47,475 bases of DNA from JAZNLR01 sp045579195 (GCA_045579195.1 JAZNLR010000010.1:1-47475), one strand, 5' to 3'; numbered from the stretch's first letter, positions 33,157 to 41,414 are shown. Program-made: numbers and translations. Notes: a model not told the origin generated them from the sequence alone.

Positions 33157-33165
33157 TTTTCTGTT

Positions 33166-33951
33166 TTAATTCTTACTTTGTTCCATCAACTCAGCAATGC
33201 CGCTCAAGACATACTTCGGGCGGTACGGGAAGCTCTCAATGTCCTCAAGCGCGGTTACACCGGAAAGCACAAGAACGGTATCGAGGTTGGACTCGATGCC
33301 CGCGATGATGTCGGTGTCCATGCGGTCGCCGATGAACGCGATGTCCTCACTGTGGCAGCCGATCATCTTCAATCCGTGGCGCAGCATCACGGGGTTGGGC
33401 TTGCCAACGAAGTACGCCTTTTTCCCCGTCGCAATCTCGATCGGAGAAATGAGCGCACCGGTCGCGGGCATAATCCCCTTTTCGGTGACACCCACCGTGT
33501 CGGGATTTGCGCCAATAAGCTTTGCGCCCTTTCTCACGAGCTCAATTGCCTTTTCGATCTTCTCGAAACTATACGATCTCGTTTCGCCCAAAACGACGTA
33601 ATCCGGATTGACGTCGTTCATATAAATCTTTTTGTCGTACATCGCTTTGGTGAGCGCAGCTTCGCCAATGACGTACGCCGTGCAATCGGGCTTCTGAGAG
33701 TGCAAGAACTCTGCAGTTGCCATTGCGCTGGTGTAAAAGTGTGATGCGGAAACCTCCAAGCCCATGCGAGCGAGTTTCATCGAAAGCTCGTGCGGCGTGC
33801 GCTCCGGGCTGTTCGTCAGGAAAATAAATTTCTTATTGTTTTCAATCAGCCAATTGACGAAGTCCTTCACACCCGGCAAAATCATATTGCCGTGATAGAT
33901 GACGCCGTCCATATCGCAGATAAATCCTTTCTTCTTCAAAACTTCATGCAT
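33166..33951 (-). CDS. HAD-IIA family phosphatase (NagD-like), second copy
   Basis: A 261-residue HAD hydrolase with FICDMDGVIYHG (motif I), FLTNSPERT (motif II), a GKPNPVML lysine block and IGDRMDTDI (motif IV). It is a paralogue of the protein at 23169-23957 but clearly divergent. Co-transcribed with a glycosyltransferase, so it might act on a sugar phosphate linked to that polymer; this is inference. The nearest ribosome-binding site (AGGAAGG) is 13 bases from the ATG, a long spacing. Confidence 0.87.
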   Translation of the reverse strand: MHEVLKKKGFICDMDGVIYHGNMILPGVKDFVNWLIENNKKFIFLTNSPERTPHELSMKLARMGLEVSASHFYTSAMATAEFLHSQKPDCTAYVIGEAALTKAMYDKKIYMNDVNPDYVVLGETRSYSFEKIEKAIELVRKGAKLIGANPDTVGVTEKGIMPATGALISPIEIATGKKAYFVGKPNPVMLRHGLKMIGCHSEDIAFIGDRMDTDIIAGIESNLDTVLVLSGVTALEDIESFPYRPKYVLSGIAELMEQSKN

Positions 33952-34009
33952 ATTTTTCTAAAACCTTCCTGTTTTAAGTTTCTTTTCTCTTCTTTCATAT
34001 CTCACGCTC

Positions 34010-34038
34010 ATTATGATACATTTTCTTGAAATTGTCAA
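34010..34038 (-). promoter_or_regulatory. Sigma-A promoter for HAD-GT2 operon
   Basis: Minus-strand TTGACA and CATAAT with 17-base spacer. Confidence 0.8.
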
Positions 34039-34077
34039 CAAAAACGCCGATCCCTTGCGCCATCATTTCCCTCCCCA

Positions 34078-34106
34078 TTGACATTTTTATTCCTCCGTGC
34101 TAAAAT
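34078..34106 (+). promoter_or_regulatory. Sigma-A promoter of SDR gene, directly abutting the start codon
   Basis: TTGACA and TAAAAT, 17-base spacer. The -10 ends six bases before the ATG at 34113, so the expected transcript starts at or next to that ATG. Confidence 0.8.
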
Positions 34107-34112
34107 GAACGC

Positions 34113-34928
34113 ATGAAAAACGTTTTGATCACAGGTGCAAACGGTGGAATGGGAAAAGCAACTTGCGAGCTTCTCTCCGCTTTGGGATATCGCGTCTTTG
34201 GGCTGGATAAAAGTGCGCCGACGTCCTTTTCGGGCGAGCGCTTCTTTCAGGTTGACCTTGCTTCAGAAGATGCCCTCTTGTCCGTTTGCGACGAGCTGAA
34301 GCAAGAGGTTGACGAGCTGTTTGCCATCATTCATATGGCAGGGATTTATGATTTAAACTCCCTCATTGAGATGCGCGAAGAAGACGTGATGCGCATCTTT
34401 CAGGCAAACCTCTTTTCCGTTTATCGCGTCAATAGGATCCTCTTTCCCCTGCTTGCAAGCGGCTCCCGCATCGTCATCACAACGAGCGAACTTGCGCCTC
34501 TTGACCCGCTTCCCTTCACGGGAATATACGGAATCACGAAAAGTGCGCTCGAAAAGTACGCCTTTTCTCTCCGAATGGAGCTTGCGCTTCACAAGATCTC
34601 GGTCAGCATTCTCCGCCCCGGTGCTGTGAAAACAGGCCTCTTGGGGGATTCCACCGCGGCGCTGGACCGCTTTGTCGCAAGCACCGAGCTTTATCAATGC
34701 AATGCAGAGCGTTTCAAAAGAATCGTGGACAGCGTGGAAACAAAAAACGTTCCGCCGAAGAAGGTTGCACGCCTTGCTCTTCGCGCGCTGAAGCAAAGAC
34801 GCCCGAAATATGTTTACAATTTAAACAGGAACGCACTTCTTCGCATTCTCTCTTCCTTGCCCGACCGATTGCAGGTTTTCATCATTTCGAAGATCTTGCA
34901 AAAAAAGAAAGAAAAGCCTCCGCGTTGA
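34113..34928 (+). CDS. Short-chain dehydrogenase/reductase, probably leaderless
   Basis: A 271-residue classical SDR. The cofactor motif VLITGANGGMGKATCE begins at residue 4, the catalytic Ser is in ITTSELAP and the active-site Tyr and Lys in YGITKSALEKYAF. LRPGAVKTGLL is the post-catalytic PG motif. Substrate unknown; the basic C-terminus is compatible with a membrane-lipid type SDR but not proof. The ATG is fixed by the glycine-rich motif close behind, yet there is no ribosome-binding site and the promoter's -10 is six bases away, so the mRNA should be leaderless. No clear terminator follows. Confidence 0.9.
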   Translation: MKNVLITGANGGMGKATCELLSALGYRVFGLDKSAPTSFSGERFFQVDLASEDALLSVCDELKQEVDELFAIIHMAGIYDLNSLIEMREEDVMRIFQANLFSVYRVNRILFPLLASGSRIVITTSELAPLDPLPFTGIYGITKSALEKYAFSLRMELALHKISVSILRPGAVKTGLLGDSTAALDRFVASTELYQCNAERFKRIVDSVETKNVPPKKVARLALRALKQRRPKYVYNLNRNALLRILSSLPDRLQVFIISKILQKKKEKPPR

Positions 34929-34972
34929 CAGAAAAACAGCTCTCTTTTTCGCATCTTCAATTTGTTTGGAAG

Positions 34973-35000
34973 TCAACACAATTTGCGGAAATTGTTTGAC
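34973..35000. promoter_or_regulatory. Inverted repeat overlapping a -35 element
   Basis: GTCAACACAATTT-GCGG-AAATTGTTTGAC, a 13/12-base inverted repeat with one bulge; the inner CAATTT-GCGG-AAATTG is perfect. The right end overlaps the TTGACA of the next promoter, so it looks like an operator. Confidence 0.5.
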
Positions 35001-35024
35001 ATTGCCTATCCCCCGTGATATAAT
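34996..35024 (+). promoter_or_regulatory. Consensus sigma-A promoter for small membrane protein
   Basis: Perfect TTGACA and perfect TATAAT with 17-base spacer, 31 bases before the ATG at 35056. Probably very strong unless repressed. Confidence 0.9.
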
Positions 35025-35055
35025 AAAAGAAAAACTTTTTTGATGGAGAAACATA

Positions 35056-35445
35056 ATGAGAAAAGCTATTAAAATTATCAACATCATCACGATGATTGTT
35101 TGCGCACTTGTGATCTTTGGATCGTTCGTGAACTGCTGGGTTTCGTTCATTAAGACCAACGAAGAAATCCCTCTCTTTAAGTTCATTCCCACGCTCCTTC
35201 TCCTCATTCCTATTGTTGTTTGCAACTTGACAAATGAGAAGGTTGAATTTGCATTGTCCGCTCGTGAGTTCAAGGTTTTCTGGTTGATCACGTTGATCGG
35301 CGGAAACATCATTTCCGGTCTTTTGATGCTCTATCTTTACAAGGCAGAAACGAAGAATGACCAGCCTGCTGTTGCTGTTGAGGCTGTCGCTGAAGAAGTT
35401 CCCGTTGCAGAAGAAGTTGCTGAAGAAGTACCTGTCGAAGAATAA
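35056..35445 (+). CDS. Small membrane protein with acidic repeat tail, unknown function
   Basis: A 129-residue protein I do not recognise. Three transmembrane helices (about residues 8-29, 42-60, 76-95) are followed by a low-complexity Val/Ala/Glu tail in which EEVPVAEEVAEEVPVEE shows an imperfect repeat. The tail should be cytoplasmic or extracellular and highly acidic. The start ATG at 35056 follows GATGGAG. A fully consensus promoter and strong terminator suggest high expression of a single-gene transcript. Confidence 0.75.
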   Translation: MRKAIKIINIITMIVCALVIFGSFVNCWVSFIKTNEEIPLFKFIPTLLLLIPIVVCNLTNEKVEFALSAREFKVFWLITLIGGNIISGLLMLYLYKAETKNDQPAVAVEAVAEEVPVAEEVAEEVPVEE

Positions 35446-35459
35446 AAGTTAAAACAACG

Positions 35460-35488
35460 AATCCTTATGGCAAGCCATGAGGATTTTT
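35460..35488 (+). terminator. Terminator of small membrane protein gene
   Basis: Eleven-pair stem AATCCTTATGG / CCATGAGGATT (one wobble), loop CAAG, then a run of T. Confidence 0.85.
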
Positions 35489-35499
35489 TTTGCGCAAAA

Positions 35500-35533
35500 A
35501 AAAAGGATAACGGGGTTGCCGTTATCCTTTTTC
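35500..35533 (-). terminator. Terminator of MFS-GH43 operon
   Basis: Perfect 12-bp stem AAAGGATAACGG / CCGTTATCCTTT, T-rich tail on the minus strand. Confidence 0.85.
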
Positions 35534-35541
35534 CATTTTTC

Positions 35542-36438
35542 TTACAGAATCTCCTGATAGAGCACGCCATCCTTTTCGGTGAACTTGACTTCTCCAAAGC
35601 AGATGCGACGGTTATCGCTCGGATTTTCCGGGTGCGTCTGCACGTGGAAGGAGGTCATCAACCTGCCATCTTTCGCACGGAAGAAAGCGTTGTGCCCTGC
35701 CCCGAAGTACCCATCGCGGGATTTTAAGACGGGGTTTGCAAGATCGCTTTTCGTCCAAGGGCCAAGAGGATGATCTGCCACCGCGATACAGATGGAGTAA
35801 TCATTGGTTGCGTAATAATTGGTGGAGTAATTCATCACGTACTTCTCGCCATATTTGATGACGTTCGGCCCTTCATTCCAAATATAGTTGATGGGCAAGG
35901 AAAGAAGCTCCCAATCGTGCGTTGGAGTGGTCATGAGCTTATGCTCCCCAATGGCACGGGTCAATGTGTCATCAAGCTCAACGCAATAGACTTGGCTTGT
36001 GTAAACTCCGTCGATGACGTTCTCGATGCAGTCGCGAGAGTAATAAAAGAAGTTTCCCTCCTCGCAGATGAGAACGGAGCCATCAATGGTGGAGTATCCA
36101 AGGTCAAACATGGGTTTTCCCCAAACGTCAGTGAACGGACCGGTCGGGCTGTCCGACGTTGCCACCGCAAGATAAAGGCGGTTGTTGTTCTCGGGGACGC
36201 GCACGGAATAATGCATGATGAACTTTCCGTTGTGGTAAACAACTTCGGGTGCCCAGAAGTTGACAGAACCCCAATGCTCGGAAGTGTCAAAGCAGAGAAT
36301 GGGCTCGCTCCAATTGACAAGGTCGTCGCTCACCCAAACATAAAAACCGTCGATCAAGCTGGTCGCATAGCAATAGTACTTTCCTTCGAACAAGACGACC
36401 TGTGGATCACCAATGTTCGTGATATCCGTTACAATCAT
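35542..36438 (-). CDS. Glycoside hydrolase family 43-like enzyme
   Basis: A 298-residue five-bladed beta-propeller enzyme without signal peptide, so cytoplasmic. The general base Asp is probably in NIGDPQVVLF, the pKa-modulating Asp in STIDGSVLI and the acid Glu in WNEGPNVIKYG. Repeats such as WVSDDLVNWSEP and VATSDSPTGPFTD are typical GH43 blade sequences. Members are beta-xylosidases, alpha-L-arabinofuranosidases or galactan hydrolases. Its ATG overlaps the stop of the upstream MFS gene as ATGA, so imported oligosaccharide is probably split inside the cell. Confidence 0.88.
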   Translation of the reverse strand: MIVTDITNIGDPQVVLFEGKYYCYATSLIDGFYVWVSDDLVNWSEPILCFDTSEHWGSVNFWAPEVVYHNGKFIMHYSVRVPENNNRLYLAVATSDSPTGPFTDVWGKPMFDLGYSTIDGSVLICEEGNFFYYSRDCIENVIDGVYTSQVYCVELDDTLTRAIGEHKLMTTPTHDWELLSLPINYIWNEGPNVIKYGEKYVMNYSTNYYATNDYSICIAVADHPLGPWTKSDLANPVLKSRDGYFGAGHNAFFRAKDGRLMTSFHVQTHPENPSDNRRICFGEVKFTEKDGVLYQEIL

Positions 36439-37772
36439 TCTTTCTCCTCCAAATTTGTTTCGGAATTATTGATCTTTCCCGCGCTCTTTTTATTCAAGCA
36501 ACGGTTCAAAACAAAGACGACGGCAAGCACGACGGCGATGACGACGAGGGCCGCCCAGAAGATATTTTGGTTCGGAATGAAGGATTCCGTTCCGTCCGAA
36601 TTGATCATTGTTTCTGCCCCGCGCAAAACTGCCGCTCCAACCGCAGGACCAATCAATCCGGGAATCAAGACCTGCCCAACAATGCGCAATCCCTGGAACG
36701 CACCTGCCTTTCCAATCGGCGTATAGTCGCGGATCATCGCTCCAAAGACGGCCATTCCTGTCAAGTACCCCGTCATCATCAGAAGAGAACCAATGAAGAC
36801 GAGAGCGACGTTCGTAAAGATGCCAAGAATGACGTACCCCAAGCAGAGCGCCGCAAGCGAAGGAATGACGGAGCGCGTGAAGCCCACCTTGTCGTAGTAC
36901 CGGCCGTAAATCGCGGTTGCGATCGCCGCAAGGATGATGGCAGGCGCCATGATGAGAACGTAATTTTCGAGCGCGAGAGAAACCTCATAATAAATGATGA
37001 GGTACGGCATAAAGATCTGGATTGAAATGCCGAACACCGCAAATGCAAGGATGGTGAGATATAAAACGACGTTGCTTCGCACCGTGGACGGGCGGAAGCC
37101 ATACAGGATGTTCTTGAAGTACTGCTCGTTGCCCTCGTGACGCTCGAGCGTTTCCTTGATGAGGAAAAAGCTCATAACGCCAATTAAAAGAACGACGATT
37201 CCGATGATTGCAAAGATTGCAGTCCAACTCTCGGCGAGCGCAAGGTCAAACGACATAAAGCCACCAAACACGACGAGAATGGCAACGAGGGGCATCATCG
37301 CGTTGACCCCTTCCACTTTGCCGCGGTTGCTCTCTTCCGTCACGTCCGTCAGCCACGCATTAAAGCAAGCGTCGTTCGCGGTCGAACCGAAGAAGGTCAT
37401 CACGCAGTCAAGAATAATGGTGATGGTCACGCAGATCGCAGAAACGGAAGTCGCCGTTGGGATCATCGCGCCGATGAGATCCACGCGAACGAAGGAAAAG
37501 CCCAAAATGGAAAGACCCCAGAGAATATATCCCAAGGAGATGAAAATTTTTCTTCTTCCCACCTGATCGGAAAGCGCTCCAATGAGAATGGTTGTGAGGG
37601 TCGCGATGACCGCAGAGCAAGTCACCATCGTCGCGATCTGATCGGCGGATGCGTTGAACATCTTATAGATGAACACATTGAAGTACATATTCTCGACGAC
37701 CCAAGCAACCTGGCCAATGAGGCTGAACAGGATGAGCGCGATCCAAAAACGCTTTGCATTTCCCTTTTGCAT
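36435..37772 (-). CDS. MFS transporter, probable oligosaccharide importer
   Basis: A 445-residue carrier with 12 hydrophobic helices. The MFS loop signature between helices 2 and 3 reads GALSDQVGRRKIF and a related one occurs in the second half (AIYGRYYDKVGFTRS). The coupled GH43 gene downstream (4-base ATGA overlap) indicates a sugar or glycoside substrate. Start ATG 37772 follows AGGGAGAAC. Driven by a strong promoter at 37802-37830; terminator at 35500-35533. Confidence 0.9.
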   Translation of the reverse strand: MQKGNAKRFWIALILFSLIGQVAWVVENMYFNVFIYKMFNASADQIATMVTCSAVIATLTTILIGALSDQVGRRKIFISLGYILWGLSILGFSFVRVDLIGAMIPTATSVSAICVTITIILDCVMTFFGSTANDACFNAWLTDVTEESNRGKVEGVNAMMPLVAILVVFGGFMSFDLALAESWTAIFAIIGIVVLLIGVMSFFLIKETLERHEGNEQYFKNILYGFRPSTVRSNVVLYLTILAFAVFGISIQIFMPYLIIYYEVSLALENYVLIMAPAIILAAIATAIYGRYYDKVGFTRSVIPSLAALCLGYVILGIFTNVALVFIGSLLMMTGYLTGMAVFGAMIRDYTPIGKAGAFQGLRIVGQVLIPGLIGPAVGAAVLRGAETMINSDGTESFIPNQNIFWAALVVIAVVLAVVFVLNRCLNKKSAGKINNSETNLEEKE

Positions 37773-37801
37773 AGAACAGTTCTCCCTATCTCATTTCGTT
37801 C

Positions 37802-37830
37802 ATTATATCACATTCCCAATCGAATTGCAA
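37802..37830 (-). promoter_or_regulatory. Sigma-A promoter for MFS-GH43 operon
   Basis: Minus-strand TTGCAA and perfect TATAAT, 17-base spacer. Confidence 0.85.
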
Positions 37831-37840
37831 TGTACAATTG

Positions 37841-37876
37841 AAAAAAGCGTGACGCCATTTTCGCGCACGCTTTTTG
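37841..37876 (-). terminator. Terminator of metallophosphoesterase gene
   Basis: Stem AAAAAGCGTG / CACGCTTTTT with inner CGC/GCG pairs; T tail on the minus strand. Confidence 0.8.
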
Positions 37877-37896
37877 TCTTCCCTTTTTTATGTCAC

Positions 37897-39078
37897 TTAT
37901 TCGTTCGGATTGCCGCTGATATAGTGAATGTACGCGTTTGCAATCTCCCCTTCGTCATTTAAGATGTGAACGGTTCCACCCATGATCGGCGTTCCCTGCA
38001 CCTGACCTGGGTATGCAAACTTAACCGTTCCGTCTTCGAGCAACCAGTTCAGCGCGTCGTATGTTGCGATCTTCTGCCCAAACTGGAATCTCACGCCGTC
38101 AAAAACAGCGCTTGCGCTGTTCGCGTGCTCATGTCCGCAATAGATCGAGTCAACGCCGAGAACTTTCATCTTCGCAAAGATCTCGCCGTTTGCATCCCAG
38201 CCCGTTCCCCACTCCGTGCCGATATATCCAAAGTCCATTTCCGCCTTGTCAGGATGTGCGTCAATGTTGACCGGAGCATTTTTCAATCTTGTGAAGCCAT
38301 ACTGCTCATAAGCATCGTAAAACGCGTTCATCGGAATGTGGAAGGCAAACGAAATCTTGGTCTTGGGGGAGTTTTTCTTCAGCTTTGCGCCGATCTCTTC
38401 AAACCAAGCGACCTGATCATCTCCAAAACCTGCGCCCTTCTTCGTGTGCCCGTTTGCAAGCGTTTCCTCGCTCGCATGCCCCGTTCCGTTCGAGTCCATC
38501 ATAAAGAAGATTCGAATCAGCTTTCCTCCCTGGGTGATGCCCACGGTATAGTTCCCGTTTCCCGTGATGTCACGCTGCTTAAAAAGGCAAAATTCCGCGT
38601 TTTCAAGCACGGAACACTGCCAATCTGCACCCATCGCGCTTTCCGCCTCATGGTTGCCGAAAATAGGTGCCCAAGGAATCCCAAAACTGTCCATTTTGCG
38701 AACGAGCGCCGCAAACTGCGAGCCGCTGTCATCAAACTCGCCGTATATCATATCACCCGTGAGCAAGATGAAATCAGGGCTAACTTCTTCGATAATCTGG
38801 TCAAGATGATCGTTTAAGCGAATGTTCACGTTTTCCTTCGCATAGTACGCCGCGGAAGAAGCATTCAATCGATCCTTTGTTCTCATCTGCGATGCGTCGA
38901 TCGTCTGTGTGTCGGTCAGTTGCAAGATAACCGGACTTTTTCCAACGGGAATGTCCACAATAAAGTCAGGAATGTTCACGCCGTTATATCCTCCGTCTTC
39001 CGTTTTGCCCGAGCATCCTGCCGTGAATGCAACAAGCGCCAAAATCAAACATAACGTCAAAGTCAAAACTCTTTTCAT
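37897..39078 (-). CDS. Calcineurin-like metallophosphoesterase lipoprotein
   Basis: A 393-residue secreted, lipid-anchored phosphoesterase. The signal MKRVLTLTLCLILALVAF ends in lipobox FTAGC. The metal motifs are in order: LQLTDTQ, LLTGDMIYGEF (GD), IFGNHEAES (GNHE), FAFHIPM (H) and IYCGHEHAN (GHxH). Natural substrate unknown (phosphoesters, nucleotides or phospholipids). The start was placed at ATG 39076-39078 with GGGAGGAA upstream; the open frame extends a further 165 codons but only as antisense to the neighbouring gene. Confidence 0.92.
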   Translation of the reverse strand: MKRVLTLTLCLILALVAFTAGCSGKTEDGGYNGVNIPDFIVDIPVGKSPVILQLTDTQTIDASQMRTKDRLNASSAAYYAKENVNIRLNDHLDQIIEEVSPDFILLTGDMIYGEFDDSGSQFAALVRKMDSFGIPWAPIFGNHEAESAMGADWQCSVLENAEFCLFKQRDITGNGNYTVGITQGGKLIRIFFMMDSNGTGHASEETLANGHTKKGAGFGDDQVAWFEEIGAKLKKNSPKTKISFAFHIPMNAFYDAYEQYGFTRLKNAPVNIDAHPDKAEMDFGYIGTEWGTGWDANGEIFAKMKVLGVDSIYCGHEHANSASAVFDGVRFQFGQKIATYDALNWLLEDGTVKFAYPGQVQGTPIMGGTVHILNDEGEIANAYIHYISGNPNE

Positions 39079-39100
39079 CGATTTTTCCTCCCTTTCCCTT

Positions 39101-39129
39101 ATTATACAACATCGCTCCTCGCTTTTCAA
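39101..39129 (-). promoter_or_regulatory. Sigma-A promoter for metallophosphoesterase gene
   Basis: Minus-strand TTGAAA and TATAAT, 17-base spacer, about 20 bases before the ATG. Confidence 0.8.
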
Positions 39130-39182
39130 GAGGAAATAAATAATACGATGACAAAACTCATCGGTTAAGTCATTTGCCTTCC

Positions 39183-39211
39183 TTGACTTTTTCCCGTTGC
39201 AATGATAGAAT
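39183..39211 (+). promoter_or_regulatory. Sigma-A promoter for phosphatase-superfamily gene
   Basis: TTGACT and TAGAAT, 17-base spacer, about 40 bases before the ATG at 39250. Confidence 0.75.
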
Positions 39212-39249
39212 GAACGCATCGAACAGTTCCCTTTTTTGGAGGAATTTTG

Positions 39250-40047
39250 ATGAATCAAACACCTTCCCTCACCACCCTTTGTGCAAGCCTTTGTGAAATC
39301 ATGGGAATTGCTCCGCCGAAGAATGCCGATTGTGAAAATGCAGAGTTCGTTCAAGCTGTCAAATCGAACTTGGGCGGAACTGCCGACCGTATCGTGATGT
39401 TCAACCCCGATGCCATCGGAGAATGGATCTCCAAAAAGTATGCCGAGCTTCTTGCGCCCGTGAATGAGCGCTGCAATCTTTCGCTTGCAATGAAAACAGT
39501 GATGCCGAGCGTCACTCCCGTCTGCTTCGGAACGATGTACACCGGAGCAGCTCCTTGCGTTCACGGAATCCAATCATACGTAAAACCCGTCATCCAAATC
39601 GAATCCATCTTTGACGCCCTCATCAAAGCGGGCAAAAAACCTGCAATCGTCGTCACCGCAGGAGACAGTCTTTCCAAAATCTTCTTGGAGCGCCCCATGG
39701 ATTACTTTATCCTTCCTACCATTGAGGAAGTCAACGCAAAGGCAATGGAACTTCTCCTTGCCGATGAGCACGACTTCATCGTCATATACAACGGAAATTA
39801 CGACACGGTGATGCATAAGTTCGGCCCTGAAAGCAAAGAAGCGCTTTCCGAGCTTTCGAAAAACGCAAAGGTCTTCTCTGCCCTCTGTGATGCGATTGAA
39901 CAAAATTGGAAATCGCACAACACCCTCCTCGGCTTTGCCATGGATCACGGCTGTCACGAGATCGACGGCGGTTGCGGATCGCACGGTTTAGATATGGAAG
40001 AGGACATCAACATCGTGCATCAATATAAGACGTTCAAAGCAAAATAA
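39250..40047 (+). CDS. Alkaline phosphatase superfamily protein
   Basis: A 265-residue cytoplasmic protein related to type I phosphodiesterases and phosphopentomutases. The nucleophile region is probably MPSVTPVCFGTMYTGAAPCVHGI, and metal-binding residues are suggested by TAGDS, YNGNYDTVMHKFGPES and AMDHGCHEIDGGCGSHGLD. The protein is short for the superfamily but appears complete. Substrate unknown. The ATG at 39250 was preferred to the TTG one codon earlier; GGAGG is upstream. Monocistronic between its promoter and a bidirectional terminator; convergent with the glycerol-1-phosphate dehydrogenase gene. Confidence 0.75.
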   Translation: MNQTPSLTTLCASLCEIMGIAPPKNADCENAEFVQAVKSNLGGTADRIVMFNPDAIGEWISKKYAELLAPVNERCNLSLAMKTVMPSVTPVCFGTMYTGAAPCVHGIQSYVKPVIQIESIFDALIKAGKKPAIVVTAGDSLSKIFLERPMDYFILPTIEEVNAKAMELLLADEHDFIVIYNGNYDTVMHKFGPESKEALSELSKNAKVFSALCDAIEQNWKSHNTLLGFAMDHGCHEIDGGCGSHGLDMEEDINIVHQYKTFKAK

Positions 40048-40062
40048 ACATAAAACACAAAT

Positions 40063-40095
40063 AAAAAAGACGAACGATTCTTCGTTCGTCTTTTT
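40063..40095. terminator. Bidirectional terminator between phosphatase and egsA genes
   Basis: Perfect 13-bp stem AAAAGACGAACGA / TCGTTCGTCTTTT with tails on both strands. Confidence 0.87.
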
Positions 40096-40098
40096 GTT

Positions 40099-41277
40099 TT
40101 AGTCTTTCAGCTTTTCCAAAAGCAAGTCAACGGCACGCGTTGCATAGCTTTCAAGCGTTCCCTCATCGCGCAAGTAAAACAGCACGGTATAGCGATCGCG
40201 CATCGTGAGCGCACGGCGAATTCCTGCAAGCATTGTTTCACGGTCACGAACGGGCATCGGAACGTTCATCTTTTCGCAGAACGCTTCCACCTTCCTGAAG
40301 AACGGCAAGTACTTCTCGATCAGAGCTTTCAAATTCCCATCCTTGGTTTCCTTTGCCAAGAGCTCGTATATCATTGCAACGAGGCGCGTTCCTTCGCAAA
40401 CTTCGAGGCCGTGCAAACTCGGTTTTTCTCCGCGTTCAATGGCAAAGACCTCCCACGCGTGCGCAATGATATGTTCCGAGCCGGAGGCCGGACGAGAATT
40501 CCCGACGTACGCCATGCCAAGGCCGGTCACCAAAAATCCTTCCATCACGTTTTTGACGGTCTCTGCGCTTCTCGACTGCAGGTTTTCTGCGCTCTCCAAG
40601 CACTTGTTTGTTGCATCAAGAACGTCGCTTGCAATCTTTTCGCAGAAAAACTCCCCCGTTTTGTCGCGGGCAAGCTCCCAATCCAATATGCCGACGTACT
40701 TCCCGAACATATCACCGATTCCGGCAAGCATCATCTCCCACGGCGCTTGTGTGAGAATGTCAAGGTCGCCAATGATGAACTTTGGCGTGGTTGCCTGAAT
40801 CGTGGTTTTCGTTCCGTCGTGCAAGATGGGAGAACCTGCCGAAGCATATCCATCCATTGACGGTGCGGTCGCAACGATTCCGTAGGGTAAGCCCAAGCGA
40901 TATGACGTCAATCTCGAAACGTCATTGAGCGTTCCTGATCCAACGGCGAGGATAAAGTCGGGCATCAGGCAAGCACCGAACGGATTTGCCTTTGCGGCAA
41001 GATCACTTGCATACAGCAAGACGTTTCCGAGCGTTTCCGCATTGGGAAGCACGTCTCCTTTAAGGACAAGGGTCGCGTGATGCTTTCCGCATGCCTTCAG
41101 GATCTCTTCAACACGCACACCTGCAACGGGAAACGTATTCTCGTCCGCCACCACGTAAATGCGGGAATAATCCTTCAAAATCTCCGTGATCTTTTCGATC
41201 GCACCCGAACAGATCCACGCTCCGTCCAAGGGGGCGCGGTGAACTTTTCTTTCGCAATTGCAAGAAACTTCAATCAT
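40099..41277 (-). CDS. egsA: sn-Glycerol-1-phosphate dehydrogenase (AraM/EgsA)
   Basis: A 392-residue iron-containing-ADH-superfamily enzyme that reduces dihydroxyacetone phosphate to sn-glycerol-1-phosphate. NAD site: ILAVGSGTLNDVSR; substrate/metal block: GIVATAPSMDGYASAGSPI with the metal Asp; the metal His residues lie in GSEHIIAHAWE and KPSLHGLEV. In B. subtilis AraM feeds heptaprenylglyceryl phosphate synthesis; the protein is otherwise the archaeal lipid enzyme. The ATG at 41275-41277 follows AGAGGAAG; a 26-codon upstream extension overlaps the promoter. Monocistronic. Confidence 0.9.
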   Translation of the reverse strand: MIEVSCNCERKVHRAPLDGAWICSGAIEKITEILKDYSRIYVVADENTFPVAGVRVEEILKACGKHHATLVLKGDVLPNAETLGNVLLYASDLAAKANPFGACLMPDFILAVGSGTLNDVSRLTSYRLGLPYGIVATAPSMDGYASAGSPILHDGTKTTIQATTPKFIIGDLDILTQAPWEMMLAGIGDMFGKYVGILDWELARDKTGEFFCEKIASDVLDATNKCLESAENLQSRSAETVKNVMEGFLVTGLGMAYVGNSRPASGSEHIIAHAWEVFAIERGEKPSLHGLEVCEGTRLVAMIYELLAKETKDGNLKALIEKYLPFFRKVEAFCEKMNVPMPVRDRETMLAGIRRALTMRDRYTVLFYLRDEGTLESYATRAVDLLLEKLKD

Positions 41278-41307
41278 CGCAAATCTTCCTCTTAAAAAAT
41301 CAAGCTC

Positions 41308-41336
41308 ATTATAGCACCTTTTGTTTCCTCTTTCAA
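41308..41336 (-). promoter_or_regulatory. Sigma-A promoter for egsA
   Basis: Minus-strand TTGAAA and TATAAT with 17-base spacer. Confidence 0.85.
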
Positions 41337-41365
41337 GCAAAACAAAAAATAACAAACAACTTTTG

Positions 41366-41405
41366 TAAAAAATAGCCCGTCATCTTCATAGATGACGGGC
41401 TATTA
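41366..41405 (-). terminator. Terminator of DUF1538-PII operon
   Basis: Perfect 15-bp stem AATAGCCCGTCATCT / AGATGACGGGCTATT; T-rich minus-strand tail. Confidence 0.88.
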
Positions 41406-41414
41406 AAAAACTCA

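Noticed and set aside
39079..39573. N-terminal extension of the metallophosphoesterase frame
   Set aside because: It overlaps the oppositely oriented phosphatase-superfamily gene and both promoters; the lipoprotein signal and ribosome-binding site define the start at 39078.
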